Shown here: positions 12,587 to 23,570 of the stretch, piece after piece
Layout: each line of letters begins with the position of its first letter
Numbering within the stretch: the stretch's first letter is position 1
NCBI GenBank assembly: GCA_014529385.2
Contig: CM043956.1
Coordinates: 86,419,721-86,483,720, forward strand
DNA: 64,000 nt
Direction: 5' to 3'
Source of the DNA: Adiantum capillus-veneris
Taxonomy: Eukaryota; Streptophyta; Polypodiopsida; Polypodiales; Pteridaceae
Position numbers and translations under genes: made by a program
The notes under the pieces: model-generated
Told to the model about the DNA's origin: nothing
Database searches by the model: none
Seen by the model: the letters and a program-made list of their open reading frames with translations, nothing else

Positions 12587-12814
12587 TCAAAATAGGATGA
12601 AGATTGACACATCAAAGGAATGGTAATAGTATAGTAAGGGTAGAATGACAGGATGAGGAGAGCGCAAGATTTCCCCAAGTCTCTCGGCTCCAAACAACTG
12701 GGCTATTCTTTGCTCATAAAAGATTTTTCTATCAATACAAATATTCACATGGATATGACGCACAAAATGGAAAGGAAACATGCGGGGATCATCATTCTCA
12801 TTATTGGCATCCAT
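12587..12814 (-). CDS. Conserved pre-gag small protein, R1 copy
   Basis: An intact frame of 75 codons, starting MDANNENDD and ending SFDVSIFILF, lies between the PBS and gag and stops about 90 nt before the gag ATG. Related frames sit upstream of gag in R2, R6 and R7. Shared features: a charged N-terminus, an IxxxR/HxIxxxV block, FQQR-like or YEQR residues, G-x-x-RL-x-EI, a ILPLL/LIPM hydrophobic block, and a terminal SFDV-x-IFxLF. No signal peptide or known domain is recognised. The hydrophobic C-terminus could be a structural core or interaction surface, but the function is unknown. Confidence 0.7.
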   Translation of the reverse strand: MDANNENDDPRMFPFHFVRHIHVNICIDRKIFYEQRIAQLFGAERLGEILRSPHPVILPLLYYYHSFDVSIFILF

Positions 12815-12830
12815 ACTTACACACAAGAGC

Positions 12831-13795
12831 CTAGCTTAGTTGCACCACCTTGGGACCAATGAGCCTGATCAGCCACAGAAGGTCAGCACCTCGGATCACT
12901 TCGACTCTTCCTGATGCATCTGTGAAGATGTAAGGGGTGATGGCAACACTTTGTACAATGCTGAGCCTTTTAGCAAGCAACAATTGGATGCTATTACCAT
13001 AATCAGCATGACGAATGAAAGTGACACCATTAATGTGCAACACATCATCAACTAAGTTTCCTTAGATTGAGATAAATTTTTAAAAATTAGCAGCAAAGGT
13101 AGGGCAGGGAGGCTTTTCACCCGGTCTTCAAAGCACTTTGGACAATATCCAAAGTGATCTTCACGCGGACAGGAGGTTGGCTTGGGATTGGTGGTGTCTG
13201 GATTCACAAAGTGCACTGGGAGCACTCGCAGACGGGCGGCAATCTTGTAGGCAAGCCTTCGCCTCTTTGCTTCAGGAGGATTTAGGGGTGAGAGTCGTGG
13301 TTGCAAGTTGGAGGTTGAAGTTGGTTGCTCAGTAGCCTTTTTCTTGCCTGTAGTGGTCATGTAATCCCTTATTAATGAGATTAAGCCAAATGTTACCTTA
13401 CGCTTGAGCACGCGCTGCGGCCTTGGGCCACTTAGGTGTAGAGGTGATCTTCCTCCTCTTAGTCGGCTCCTCAGGAAAGAGAGGTCTGGTGATGCTTTCT
13501 CTTCCCTTAATGTGTGTCATGGTACCTTCGTGTATGTTGATGTAGAATATTTCAAGCTCGTGTGCGTTGGAGGTTTCTAGAGCACTCATAGGTTGAGAGG
13601 AGAGGTATATCAAGCTCTTCTTCTTACTCTCCTTCGTTGGCGACGATCACGAACAAGGCATGTAGAAGAACTTACTTCTTGAATTTCAATGACACTGCAA
13701 CCTGGTAACAAGACCTCGATGAAAGCTTTTAAGGCCTCTAAAGCCTCCTCCTCTTCTGTTCTCCCATTTGCAAACTCCTCATGCCATTCGTCCAT
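12831..13795 (-). pseudogene. R1 pre-gag coding leader (chain of small frames)
   Basis: Directly after the PBS, four successive open frames tile the leader. The first has an ATG at 13795 (61 codons, acidic, ending in an Arg-rich stretch). The next ends at 13398 and contains KRRKITSTPKW. The third ends at 13052 and contains AKRRRLAYK and a FGYCPKCFEDR motif. The fourth ends at 12831 and contains DASGRVEVIRGADLLWL. Only the first begins with ATG at its open boundary, and neighbours overlap by a few bases in different frames. This looks like one pre-gag gene broken by frameshifts. Tat/Ogre-type elements are known to carry an extra ORF before gag, but I cannot confirm homology. Confidence 0.45.
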
Positions 13796-13852
13796 GTTGT
13801 AGATTGCACATCTTCATTGCTTGTGGACTGAAGGTCTGTGTAGCCCTCCTCA

Positions 13853-13864
13853 GTGGGGGCACCA
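13853..13864 (-). promoter_or_regulatory. R1 primer binding site
   Basis: The minus strand reads TGGTGCCCCCAC, three bases after the LTR end CTATCA. It is identical to the R7 PBS at 50774-50785, so both elements would use a tRNA ending in GTGGGGGCACCA. Confidence 0.85.
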
Positions 13865-13965
13865 AAATGATAGCGGGAAAAAGAGCAGTGCAATCGGGTG
13901 GCCTATGTACTCGTGCACACTCCACAAACCACGCCTCATGCAAACAAGCAAAGAACAAAACAAAG

Positions 13966-13996
13966 GGGGCACCACCCTAAATTAAGAGGTTTAGGG
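13966..13996 (-). promoter_or_regulatory. LTR stem-loop plus TGGTGCCCC (R1)
   Basis: On the minus strand CCCTAAA pairs with TTTAGGG across an 8-nt loop, followed at once by TGGTGCCCC. The stem sequence differs from the CCTAGTT/AACTAGG stem of other LTRs while pairing is kept. Confidence 0.65.
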
Positions 13997-14345
13997 ACCT
14001 CACACATAGTGCACATAGGCTAGTGAGACTTCTAGCATTATGATGGCATCAAAACATATGGCAAAACACATAGAAACGAAGCTTAGGGACCTTATGTAGC
14101 ATATATATACACAAGACATCATCTTAACAATACAACGGCATCTGATCATACATAACAAGGATATAGAGAAGCAAGCCAAGGATGGCATAATCCCTTGTAC
14201 AAAAAACAATGAACCCAGCAAGTAGGTATGATCCTACTAGCAACACATCAATACCTTAGAGAATGATGGCGAGGATGGTGGCCATGGAGCATGAGACAAG
14301 ACTCCTTATTTAGGTTTTAGGGCTAGTAATGTAGCATACTAGAGG

Positions 14346-14384
<39 letters not shown>

Positions 14385-14477
14385 TCCATCCATAGCTCCT
14401 CGTTGTGAGCAATGTCATCATAGCTTTGTTGCTTGGTGAAGTGGGTGAAGTGTTGGTTTTGAGTGAGAGAAGGCCTC

Positions 14478-14485
14478 CTTATATA
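14478..14485 (-). promoter_or_regulatory. Putative TATA box of R1 LTR
   Basis: TATATAAG on the minus strand, upstream of the LTR stem-loop and PBS. Confidence 0.5.
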
Positions 14486-15130
14486 GGTTTCTTAGAGGGT
14501 TTAGGATTAGGGATAAACATGCTTAAATCCGCTGATTGGGGTTACTTTTTGCTTAGCGTGGTCAACAGATTGAGGTCACCTGATATGTCACCATCAAGAT
14601 ATTCTCTAGAGTGATGTGAGAGGGGAGGGTAAATGCTGATTTTTCTGATTGTGACACATGGGGATAAGGCCTTGACCAGCAGCTAAGAGCAGGTAGGTGG
14701 ATGTTGAAACTGGAGGTTCTGCACATGTCAGGGGGGAGACCTGTGGGGGGGAGGTGGCAGCTGGGTCCTCCTGAATATCAAATTCTCAAAAAATCCTCAA
14801 CCATGGCTTCTTTTGACATGTGTTCTTTGAAAAAATCAGCATGTCTCTTTTCAACTCAAAAGTCTTTATCCCTGTTGACTCACCTTTACCATAAGATTTG
14901 CCCCTTTCCTCCTCCTGTAATTGCATTGTTGATGCCCAATCACTGCTTCTAGTAACAGTGAACTGTTACCTACCAAATACTTATGGTGTAGTAAAAAATA
15001 TTTACCATGGGTAAAAAAAGTTACTGTAGGTAAAAAGTGATTTGTATTTACCATTTAGGTGAAAAATATTTAATGTAGGTAAAAAATATTTACTGTGGCA
15101 AAAAAAAATTACTGTCGGTAAAAAAGTGAA

Positions 15131-15400
15131 AACGGAGTATGCTGTGCTGTGAGTCCACACGAACATCCTCGTGTAAATTTCACTAGAAATTCACACCTAG
15201 AATGGGCTATTCTGTAAGATATAGGTTGTAGGCATGCATAAGAGCTCGTTCCCACATATCTTCTGTCCATGGCACTTTTTACTCTTTGGTGCTTGTGAAG
15301 TATATTTTTCTTCTCTTTCGAGATCCCTTGGACTAGAGTATTCTCATCTCCCCAACAACTGACTGTGCCTTTATTGCATCTTCAGAAGGGGTCCTAAAAA
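15131..15400. other. Unassigned junction between R1 and R2
   Basis: No gene or terminal repeat recognised. The R2 5' LTR and PBS could not be located here. Confidence 0.35.
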
Positions 15401-15596
15401 CCATGCATCAACATATACAGTCTATATTTTGGGTTCGTACTGCTCTACTTCTGGGAAAACTCTGCCAAAATTTTTCCAGGTTGTGATGGCTGGTTTTTTG
15501 GTCTTTTGAGCCATTTATGATGTTATGCTGCTAAAATTTGGCAAAATCAGAGGATAAGTCATATGTGCCTTCTTGGGAGCTATAGGGTTGGCTTTA

Positions 15597-15814
15597 ATGG
15601 ATGATCAAAACGGACCTCAATACACTCCTTTTCATTTAACACAAAGAATCCAAATAAATGTTCATATGTCCAGGAAGAGTTTTTCCAACACCGCATAGTC
15701 TCTATGTTCGGGCCAAGAAGATTAAGAGAGATACTGTAATGTCCTTTGCCTGTTGTAATTACGATGATTAACTATGAAAACTCATTTGATGTGCATGTGT
15801 TTGTCCTTATCTAA
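15597..15814 (+). pseudogene. Conserved pre-gag small protein, R2 first copy (frameshifted)
   Basis: It starts MDDQNGPQYTPF, shifts frame after MSRKSF, and in the restored frame ends with NSFDVHVFVLI and TAA. It lies about 100 nt before a gag-like start at 15917 (MALSYPKFH). The block 15400-15945 is a duplicate of 16370-16940, so this is the upstream copy of a duplicated leader. Confidence 0.65.
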
Positions 15815-16584
15815 AATTGAGCTCCATTGAATTTTCTGGGGAGTGAGTCAGTAAAAAGTTTGGGTTCTTGCACATGTGTTCGAAGGGGTTCTCAAAGCAT
15901 TGAAACTTGGGTAGCCATGGCTTTATCTTATCCGAAATTTCATGCAGATTACAGGTTACAGGGACAGGTACAGGTATAGGTGATTCACATAGGTACAGGT
16001 AGCTGGAGTAGAGTGATACACTAACAATGGAAGTCACTTGCGGTTGTCGTCGGTATGCATCATTTGGTGCCTGTTTGAGTGCATTGTCTGCTGGTATTGT
16101 ACGTTACTTGTGGAAACTGTCATTGTACGCCTTTGTGGAGCCATATTTGGCAGTCCCAGCCATTTTTGAGTCTTGGTCTGGAAGATAGTCATTTTTTAGA
16201 CTTGGCTATAGGAGATTTGCATAAGCTTTCATGAGAGGGTCGATAGCATGAGGTTTTATTGAACTGGGGGATTCTCAAATGTGAGATCTTTTCAGTGATA
16301 CAGGTGGCTAGAGCACCCTTTTTGTGACCTTGCCATAGGGTATGTACTAGTGATTCCTACTTGATGCTCGGGTTCTATTGTTGGCAGGTTATGCATACAT
16401 ATACAGTCTATATTTTGGGTTCTTATTGCTCTACTTCTTAGGAAACTCTGTGAAAAATTTTCCAAGTTGTGATGGCTGGTTTTTTGGTCTTTTGAGCCAT
16501 TTATGTTGTTATGCTGCTGAAATTGTGGCAAAATCAGAGGATAAGTCAGGTGTGGCCTTCTTGGGAGCTGCATGGTTGACTTTA

Positions 16585-16802
16585 ATGGATGATCAAAATG
16601 GCCCTCAATTCACTTCTTTTCATTTAACTCAAAGAATCCAGATAAATGTTCATGTGTCCAGGAAGATTTGTTTCCAACAGCGCATAGTCTTTATCTTCGG
16701 GCCAAGAAGATTAAGAGAGATACTGGAATACCCTTTTACTGTTTTAATTCCAATGATTAACTATGAAAACTCATTTGATGAGCATGTTTTGTCCTTATCT
16801 AA
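16585..16802 (+). pseudogene. Conserved pre-gag small protein, R2 second copy
   Basis: An ATG frame starting MDDQNGPQFTSFHL, with RIQINVHVSRK and FGPRRLREILEY. Comparison with the first copy shows a 1-2 nt loss near the end that moves the stop from 16802 to 16818 and replaces FVL by LSLSKYKLH. It lies about 100 nt upstream of the R2 gag ATG. Confidence 0.7.
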
Positions 16803-16905
16803 ATACAAGCTCCATTGAAGTTTCTAGGGACTGAGTCAGTCAAAAGTTTTGGGTTCTTGCACGTGTGTTCGAAGGGGTTCTCAAAGCATTGTAACTTGAG
16901 TAGCC

Positions 16906-17816
16906 ATGGCTTTCTCTTATCCGGAGTTTCATGGAAGAAGTGATGAAGATGTGGAAGAATTTTTAGAAAAGATGGAGGTTGCCTGCATTAGCAGTTAGAT
17001 TCACGATCCTGCATAGATGTTACATCTTCTCCAAATTTGTTTGAAGAGTGATGCATGAGTTTGGTCCAAAGCATTTGAAGAGGAGTTGCGTGTGGCTGAT
17101 CCACCTGTAAGACTGAGTTGGGGCAGTCAAAAGCATGGATTGGAAGTGGAGTTTGTGAAGACAGAAGATCCTGACAAAGTTTGGCAAGAAGTACAAGGTT
17201 TGGTGCAAAAGGAAGGTGAGCCAGTAGATGCGTACATACATAAGTTTTCATTGGCATAGGAGCGGATGTGCAAGGCCTTAGCACCACAAGTACCCCCACC
17301 TAACATGATGAAGAAGGATAGATTCTTGGCTGGTCTTTGGGAGACTATACGTTGGAGAGTGGAGCTAAAGAAACCTAGAACATATAAAGATTCATTGGAA
17401 GTGGCAAGGAACAAAGAGTGGAAGCTGAGGAAAATGAGCCATCTAGGGGTAGAGTCTTTGCCCAAGAGGTCTGAGTTTCAGCCTATGGATTCTTTGCTAC
17501 GTCGCATGCCAGGGGTTCATCATGAACCAGTGGTTCCTGTTACACCTCACGTTATGCCAGTAATGGTCACTACAGCAGTGCAAGATGATGGGCTAAGGCA
17601 AGACATGAGGCAAGTGGTAGATTTAATGAAGAATCTCAGCTTAAACATGTTAGGTAATGTGGGAAATAATCGACGTCGAGGGAGGTTTGCAAATCAACCA
17701 GGAGGTGAAGAAAGACCTAGGAATGGTGTTGGACAAAACAATGGTAGGTTTTGGAGGCAGACGCCCACGTGTTATAATTGTGGAGAGTTGGGTGGGCCGC
17801 ATCAGCCCACAATGTG
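16906..17816 (+). pseudogene. R2 gag
   Basis: It starts MAFSYPEFHGRSDED. Internal stops near 16995, 17055 and 17260 break the frame. From 17266 it is open and carries RFLAGLWETIRWRVELKK, an acidic/amide-rich linker and a damaged zinc knuckle, CYNCGELGGPH, which lacks the last Cys. The layout matches R1 gag. Confidence 0.75.
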
Positions 17817-18179
17817 ATAAGCCACCAAGGATGGGGGGAGACATGTATCCATTGCCAAGACAGGTGCTAACTAGGTCAAATGATTATGGCATTGAAATTA
17901 AGGGAGAAGAAAGAATCAGTGGATTAGTCCAAGAGGAAAAGGGAAAGACAAAAGTGATAAGCGTGGTTACCTTGGAGAAGGCATCAAAGCTAGAGGATAC
18001 ATTGGTGATGCCTATTGGGAAGAGGACCACAGAGGACAAGGAAGGAAGAAGCGCCCCAGGTCCTATTAAGAAGAAGGGAAGAGCCATGAAGGCGAAGATG
18101 TCAAGTCCAAGAGGAAAAGAAGGGCTCGTTGCAAGTTTCATGTTTCAGATTTTCCACTAGGGGATGGGCAAATAAGCTA

Positions 18180-18700
18180 TGACTTGAAGGAGGATCTGAC
18201 AAGCAGGAAAGCAGATGTTACTTTTGGGTAGCTTATAGAGATGGTGCTTAAGCTAAAGAGACAATGGAAGAGGATGGTTAACCCAATGGAGAAAGAGCCA
18301 GAGAGAGGCTCACTAAACGTGTTGGCAATGGATGAGCTACCAGACATTTGCCCAATAATAGATGTGTGCCACAAAAGAAAAAATATGGGACAAGGTTATG
18401 TGGATGGTGGAGCACAAATATGTGTCATAACACACTTATGCATTGAGAAAATGGGTCTTACAGTGACTGGGGTTTCAGGTTCCTGGATTAGATTGGAAAA
18501 CCATCAAAAAGTATAATGTTTGGGTGTTGTAAAGAGCTTAGAAGTGGATATGTATGATGCAAAGGTGGTGGTTGATTTTCATGTGATGCCAACGGGGTTT
18601 GGAGCGTATCCTATTATACTGGGGAGACCATGGCTACGTGCAGTGGGAGCTGTTCAAGATTAAGGACGTGCTACAATTAGCCTCTATGGAAAGACATGTG
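18180..18700 (+). pseudogene. R2 protease
   Basis: The retropepsin site GYVDGGAQICVIT lies near 18400, and after a frame change ILGRPWLRAVG near 18620 marks the end of the fold. Stops separate the parts, so no active protease can be made. Confidence 0.7.
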
Positions 18701-19079
18701 CCAAGAAGCTATATAATATGGACACAATGAAACAATTGGAAGAGCTTTATGAAGATGAGGATGCGTCTAGTGATGAAGACTATTCCACAGTGACTGGTGA
18801 CGACAGTGATAGTACTACCAGCAGGTGATGATGTTTCATTTCTTTTGATGGACAAAGAAATCCATGAGTCTGGTTTAGTCGCATTTGCAAATGAAGTTGA
18901 GGATGAAAGTGTTCAGGGCCTTATCAAGTGATTGAAGGGCTGATGCAAACCAAGGTTGAATTGTCAAAGAAGCACGAATTGATGACGCAAATGATCAGTG
19001 GGAGACCTCTCAGCCATGGAGAAGGAGATGTATTTGCACATGCTGGCTAGTTTTTCTGATTTGTTCATTACTTAATATG

Positions 19080-19910
19080 AAGAGATTAGAGGGTTCAAAG
19101 GACAAGAGATGCATATAGAGCTGAAAGAAGGTGCTAAGCCAGTGCGGCAAAGACTAAGAATGATGGATCGAGAAAATGGAAGCCTTGTGGGAAGAGGTGG
19201 ACAAGTTATTGAAGGCAGGATTCATAGTCCCTGTGGAGACCACACTAATGGGTGAATCCAGTAGTAGTCAGTCCAAAGAAGGATGGAAAGTGGAGAATTT
19301 TTTTAGATTTTAAACCCTTAAACGCAGCCACTAAGAGGAACCCATATCCTCTTCCATTCATTGATCAGATCTTGGATTCAGTGGGGCAGGTTATGAGAGG
19401 TATGGTGTATATGATGGTTTTTCAGGCTATTTTCAATTGAAGATTTCTCTTAAAGACTAAACAAAGACAACTTTCATTACGCCATGGAGCTATTATTGCT
19501 ACACGGTATTGCCATTTGGGTTGTCAAATGGACCATCTTTCTATCAAGAGAGAGCAAATTGGGTATTGGCACCATTCATTGGTAGTTGTGTTAAAGCTTT
19601 TATGGATGACTTCTATGTCTATAGCAGTAGAGTTGAACACCATGAGAAGCTACAAATGGTATTAGCTTGATATGATGAATGTCAAGGACAACTAAATCCA
19701 AAAAAAGGTCATCTAGCACAGCCAAGGGTGAAGTTATTAGTCCATATGGTGTTAGAAAATGGCATTGAGGCTGATCAAGACAAGGTTAAGTCTAGCACAA
19801 CCAAGGGTGGAGTTATTGGGCCATATGGTGTCAAAAAATGGCATTGAGGCTGATCAAGACAAGGTTAAGTCTACGAGTACAAAGCAATTGGCAACCTTTA
19901 TACACAAAGT
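19080..19910 (+). pseudogene. R2 reverse transcriptase
   Basis: VSPKKDGKWRIFLDFKPLN and TKRNPYPLPFIDQIL are RT motifs. After a frame change come TPWSYYCYTVLPFGLSN and the catalytic box FMDDF (about 19600). A 79-bp tandem duplication (19712-19790, 19791-19869) repeats the end of RT and disrupts the frame. Confidence 0.8.
19712..19869 (+). repeat. 79-bp tandem duplication inside R2 RT
   Basis: Two near-identical units beginning TCTAGCACA. The length is not a multiple of three, so the duplication itself shifts the frame. Confidence 0.85.
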
Positions 19911-20490
19911 GAAGTACATGGCGCGGTTTGTTCCGTTGTCTTCACAGCTCCTTTATCCATTACAACAAGTGGCAAATCATGATCCATTGCAATGGGATGA
20001 CAAGTGTGAAGAAGTGTTTCAAGAGGTGAAAGAGGTGTTAGGGGGGCTATCAGCCATGCAGGCTCCTGCTTGAGGGCAAGCATTTTATGTAAATCCATCA
20101 GTAGGGGATGATGCCATTGGAGCCATGTTATTGCAAAAGGGTAAGAGCAGCCATTATATGAGGCTGGTGTATTGTGCAAGCGGAGTGAAGTTGGTAGCAG
20201 AGAGAAAATTCTCAGAAGTAGAGCTAGTGCTGGCCAGTGTACTATTTTCTTGTTGACGATTTTGTCATTACTTGCTACCATGACCTTTTGTTTTCTTGAT
20301 GAATTACACCTTTTTGCCACAGTTAATTAATTGCACTAAGATGTCCAATGTGGTCAAGAAATGGGTAATTGAGCTACAAGAGTTTGAATTCTCTTTTCTA
20401 GTGGAAGACAGAACAAGGGCTACCCCAGCTGATTTGTTGACTTACAAGGAGAATCCCCTTCATGTTAAAAGAAGAGATAGTGAGAAGGGT
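19910..20490 (+). pseudogene. R2 RT connection and first RNase H
   Basis: It includes KVKYMARFVPLSSQLLYPL and VGDDAIGAMLLQKG, the start of gypsy RNase H, then WVIELQEFEFSFLVEDR and TPADLLTYKE. The usual catalytic Asp at the domain start and in the TDH motif is not visible. One stop and a frame change occur near 20255. Confidence 0.65.
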
Positions 20491-20940
20491 AGTTGAAGAA
20501 GTGCCACAGATCAGCAATGCACATGTGTTGTTCTTAGATGGCTCATACAGAAAGAGCCATGATGCGGCTTCAGGGGCTATAGCACTTTATGATCTAGAGG
20601 GGAAGCTAGTATGCAAGAGAGGGTTGCAATTGGATGCACATAGTAACAATGAGGCTGAATATGCTACATTGGAAGCTGGATTACACATTTGTTTGAAGCA
20701 TGGGGTTAGAAGGTTGAGCATAAAAGGTGATGCCTTGTTAGTTGTGAAGCAAGTGTTGGGTGTGTGGAAGAGCAAGAACACCTCATTGAAGGAAATGTGT
20801 TTTAGAATTAAAGGCCTATTAAAAAAGTCCGAAGCATGGAACATCAGACACATTGAACGTGCTCTAAATGGAGAGGCACATGAAGCGGCTCAAAGCATGA
20901 TTGGGGAGCTATTTGTATTGAGGACCAATTTACCTCTTTA
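20462..20940 (+). pseudogene. R2 second (archaeal-like) RNase H
   Basis: An open frame with the type I RNase H pattern: LFLDGSYRKS (Asp), NNEAEYATLEAGL (Glu) and IKGDALLVVKQ (Asp). The last site, NGEAHEAAQ, has His where Asp is usual. An added RNase H of this type after the gypsy RNase H is a known feature of Tat elements. It continues in frame into integrase to 21520. Confidence 0.8.
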
Positions 20941-22285
20941 TCATGGCCGGGAAAGTTTGGCTCAAGAAGAGGAGTTTTTGCTAACAGGAATCATTCCGAA
21001 GGACATTGAAAAGTCTAAGAAGTATGGTTTTGTGCGTAAATCATACAGGTACAAATTGATTGGTGATGTCTTGCACATGAAAGGGGCTGATCTCGTGTTA
21101 AGACGTGTACCTTGGTGGGAGGAGATTTACAGAGTGTTGGAAGAGAATCATGAAGGCGCATATGGCGGCCATTTTTCTCTAAAGATCACCTTGCATAATA
21201 TTTTGGAAGAGGGGTGTGTATGGCCTAGTTTGCACAAGGATGTTCACCATTGGTGTAGGTCTTGCAATAGGTGTCAAGCATTTGGGAACAAAGTTTTGAA
21301 GCCAGAGCTACAGAAAACCATTATGGAATTTGTGTTTGAAAAGTGGGGGATTGATGCAATACGCATGTTACCTATCACAAGAAGGGGCAAAAGCTATATT
21401 TTGACTGCAATGGACTATCTCTCTAGATGGGCAGGGGCTATAGCATTAAAAAAGTCACTGCGATGGATGTGGAAAAAATTTTGTACGACGAAATATGTTG
21501 CAAGTTTGGGGTGCCACTAGAGATACTTTTGGATCAGGGGCCAGGATTTAGAGCTAAACTGCTAGACTTTTTATGCACAAAAATGAAGATTAGGCTTAAA
21601 TGAAAGATTCAATGGTCAGTTGGTACAAATTCTTTCAAAAGTGACAGAGCACCAAAGGAAAGAATTGGGATTTGGAATTGCCTAGTGCATTATGGGCTTA
21701 CCGTACTTCGGTGAAGACAGGTACAGGGTTTAATCCATTTCATTTGGTATATGGAAAACAAGAACTATTGCATATGGAGGTAGAGTTGCCTGCAGTAAAG
21801 ATGTTAGAGAAGTTGCTTGGGCCGCCTAGTGATGCATTCAAAGAGAGTCTCTTATAGTTAGAAGAGGTTCAACTGGATAGGGTGAGTGCATTGGAGCATT
21901 ATGGGCAGATGCAGGATAAGGCTTTAGCAAAGATAAATGAAAAGGTCAAAAGTAAGGGTATCAAGAAGCATGACTTGGTTTTGTGCTACAAGAGTAAGCT
22001 GGAAAACACCTTCCAAAAGAAGTTTCAAGTTAAGTGGAAGGGCCCTTTCAAGGTAGTGGAGTGTTTTCCGAATGGTACATATCAGTTGGCTAACTTGGAT
22101 GGGATTCTACATAAGTCAAGGGTAGATGGATTGCATCTTAAATTGTATCATGCTAGATTAATGATGGTGGAGCAAGATGAGCTGTCTGTAGAACAAGTAA
22201 TGTCTGTGAGGGATGAGGAGACCTGTGATGCAGCAAGTCTCATATCTCTTTTTGTTGCTGCTGATCATGAATCATCTAGCAGGCT
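20941..22285 (+). pseudogene. R2 integrase and C-terminal tail
   Basis: The zinc site NHEGAYGGHF and CRSCNRCQ form the HHCC motif; WGIDAIRM holds the first catalytic Asp and LLDQGPGFRAK the second, after a frameshift near 21515. The region of the catalytic Glu is disrupted. Then come LWAYRTSVKTGTGFNPFHLV and the tail KFQVKWKGPFKVVECFPNGTYQ. The frame closes and reopens at 21855. Confidence 0.8.
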
Positions 22286-22289
22286 AGGG

Positions 22290-22847
22290 GATGGGCAAAC
22301 TATGTTAGGAGTTTTTTGGAGCAAGGGATTTTGCATGTGTATATACACATATACGGTGCATCAAATAAAGGATTGCCCATTTTCCATAGCCAGGTGGTTA
22401 TGTGGGGCCCACATGTGTACAGGTAGGACAACATGTACATAGTGCATCGATTTTCACTATCACCAGTACCAATGTGTTTTTTCTATAATAATGAGGAGTT
22501 GGTAGCACGTAAAACTTCTCAAGGAAGATATCCACGGGCCGATGACATGAGGTAAGCAGGTACGTCAGATGGCATCTAGTGGCGTCAAGAGGTCGAATGG
22601 GGTCAATACTTGCACGTTATTAAGTACAGACACAATGTGGGTGTTTTCTTGTGATAATTATGCCAAAAGTTCATCATGAGGACTATATTTGGGGGCCACT
22701 TCACGTGGTTGCAGGATGTATTATTGGAAAAATTTGAGTGCCAGGTGTGTGGATGGATGCAGCACGATGACAAGTATGCACTGCGAGGCCACTTTTTGGC
22801 GTGTTTGGGGTCCGTTTAAGGTCAACTTAAAGGCCAAAGGTTCCCAC
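22290..22847. other. Unassigned stretch after R2
   Basis: A 3' LTR of R2 would be expected here, but no matching copy was found at the R2 left side. No gene seen. Confidence 0.4.
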
Positions 22848-23325
22848 TTAATAAAGATAAGTGTGGGAACTCAAAAACCTAATAGAAGAGCATAGTCTAT
22901 TACCATGGAGGAGATAGCCATCTTGTAGGGTAAATGGTTCCTCTTTCTTCCCTCGTGCAAGGTCTGATGTCACATCCTTAATATTGGGATCCTTAGCATA
23001 CTCATCTATCATATCAGATAGATCATTGTGAGTTGCTATTGATACCGCATTCACTCTTGGTCGTCTTGAGAGTGCATCGGCTACTTGATTACGCTTGCCA
23101 GTAATGTGAGCAATATGAAAATGAAATTGTAAAAGGAAATTTTTCCACCTCATTTTTTTGTCAGAGAGCTGTCTGCATCATGAAGTACTTAAAGCTTTTG
23201 TGATCCATTTGCAGAACAAAAGGAGTTCCAATAAATAGTGCTTCCATGTATGTAGGGCATGTAGAACTGCTAACAGTTCCTTTTCATATATGCCTAGAGC
23301 TTGCAGAATATAAAGCTATTGGTCA
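22848..23325 (-). pseudogene. R3: chromovirus-type RNase H/integrase fragment
   Basis: On the minus strand, YEKELLAVLHALHTWKHYL then, after frame changes, MRWKNFLLQFHFHIAHITGK and VADALSRRPRV, the end of a gypsy RNase H, followed by the integrase N-terminal region (EEPFTLQDGYLLHGNRL). It ends abruptly on both sides. The ADALSRR wording fits chromoviruses rather than the Tat-like R1, R2 or R7. Confidence 0.78.
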
Positions 23326-23362
23326 TGTCAGCAGTTCAGTTAGTGAGACTGGAACAGAGAAC

Positions 23363-23570
23363 CCCGGGGCAGTCACTTATCAAAAGACCCCTATTTCACG
23401 TGCGTTCAAGAGGTAATTAATAATACCCCAATATACATACTATACTTACACTGTGAACCTATTTAAAAAAACCCCACCCCCCTCTGTATGTATACATTTT
23501 GGTCTTTTAATAATCCTCTCCGGTTAACTCACGTGATATCATACACATTCTAAAAAGTGACTGCCCCGGG
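23363..23570. mobile_element. M1: hAT-like MITE
   Basis: A 208-bp element with perfect 16-bp inverted ends CCCGGGGCAGTCACTT and an exact 8-bp target duplication CAGAGAAC (23355-23362, 23571-23578). 8-bp duplications are the hallmark of hAT elements. No coding capacity. An internal CACGTGCGTTCAAG is shared with M3. Confidence 0.85.

Larger units (their letters stand above)
9800..15130 (-). mobile_element. R1: Ty3/gypsy element, Tat-related, 3'-truncated
   Basis: Read on the minus strand, the order is 5' LTR (end at 13868; start uncertain, near 15.1 kb), PBS, a leader of about 1.36 kb with several small frames, the conserved 75-aa frame, gag, protease and RT. The element stops within RT, so RNase H, integrase and 3' LTR are missing. 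Protease and RT closely resemble R7 (shared RDHFPLPFQDEILNEVAG), so it belongs to the same or a sister lineage. Confidence 0.85.
13868..15130 (-). repeat. R1 5' LTR (outer end uncertain)
   Basis: The 3' end of the LTR (CTATCA) is fixed by the PBS. The LTR has a TATA-like CTATATAAGG and a (GA)n tract at 14342-14378. There is no second copy to fix the outer end. The A-rich stretch at 14960-15125, with repeated GGTAAAAAATATTTAC-like words, may lie outside. Confidence 0.55.
15400..22285 (+). mobile_element. R2: decayed Ty3/gypsy element with two RNase H domains
   Basis: On the plus strand: leader (duplicated), conserved small frame, gag, protease, RT, gypsy RNase H, a second RNase H, integrase and a basic C-terminal tail, ending near a purine-rich AGGCTAGGGGATGGGCAAAC. 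Many stops and frameshifts; no LTR pair found. The dual RNase H layout is typical of the Tat lineage. Confidence 0.82.

Noticed and set aside
13975-13996. CCCTAAA and TTTAGGG as telomere repeats
   Set aside because: Each occurs once, as the two arms of an LTR hairpin, not in tandem.
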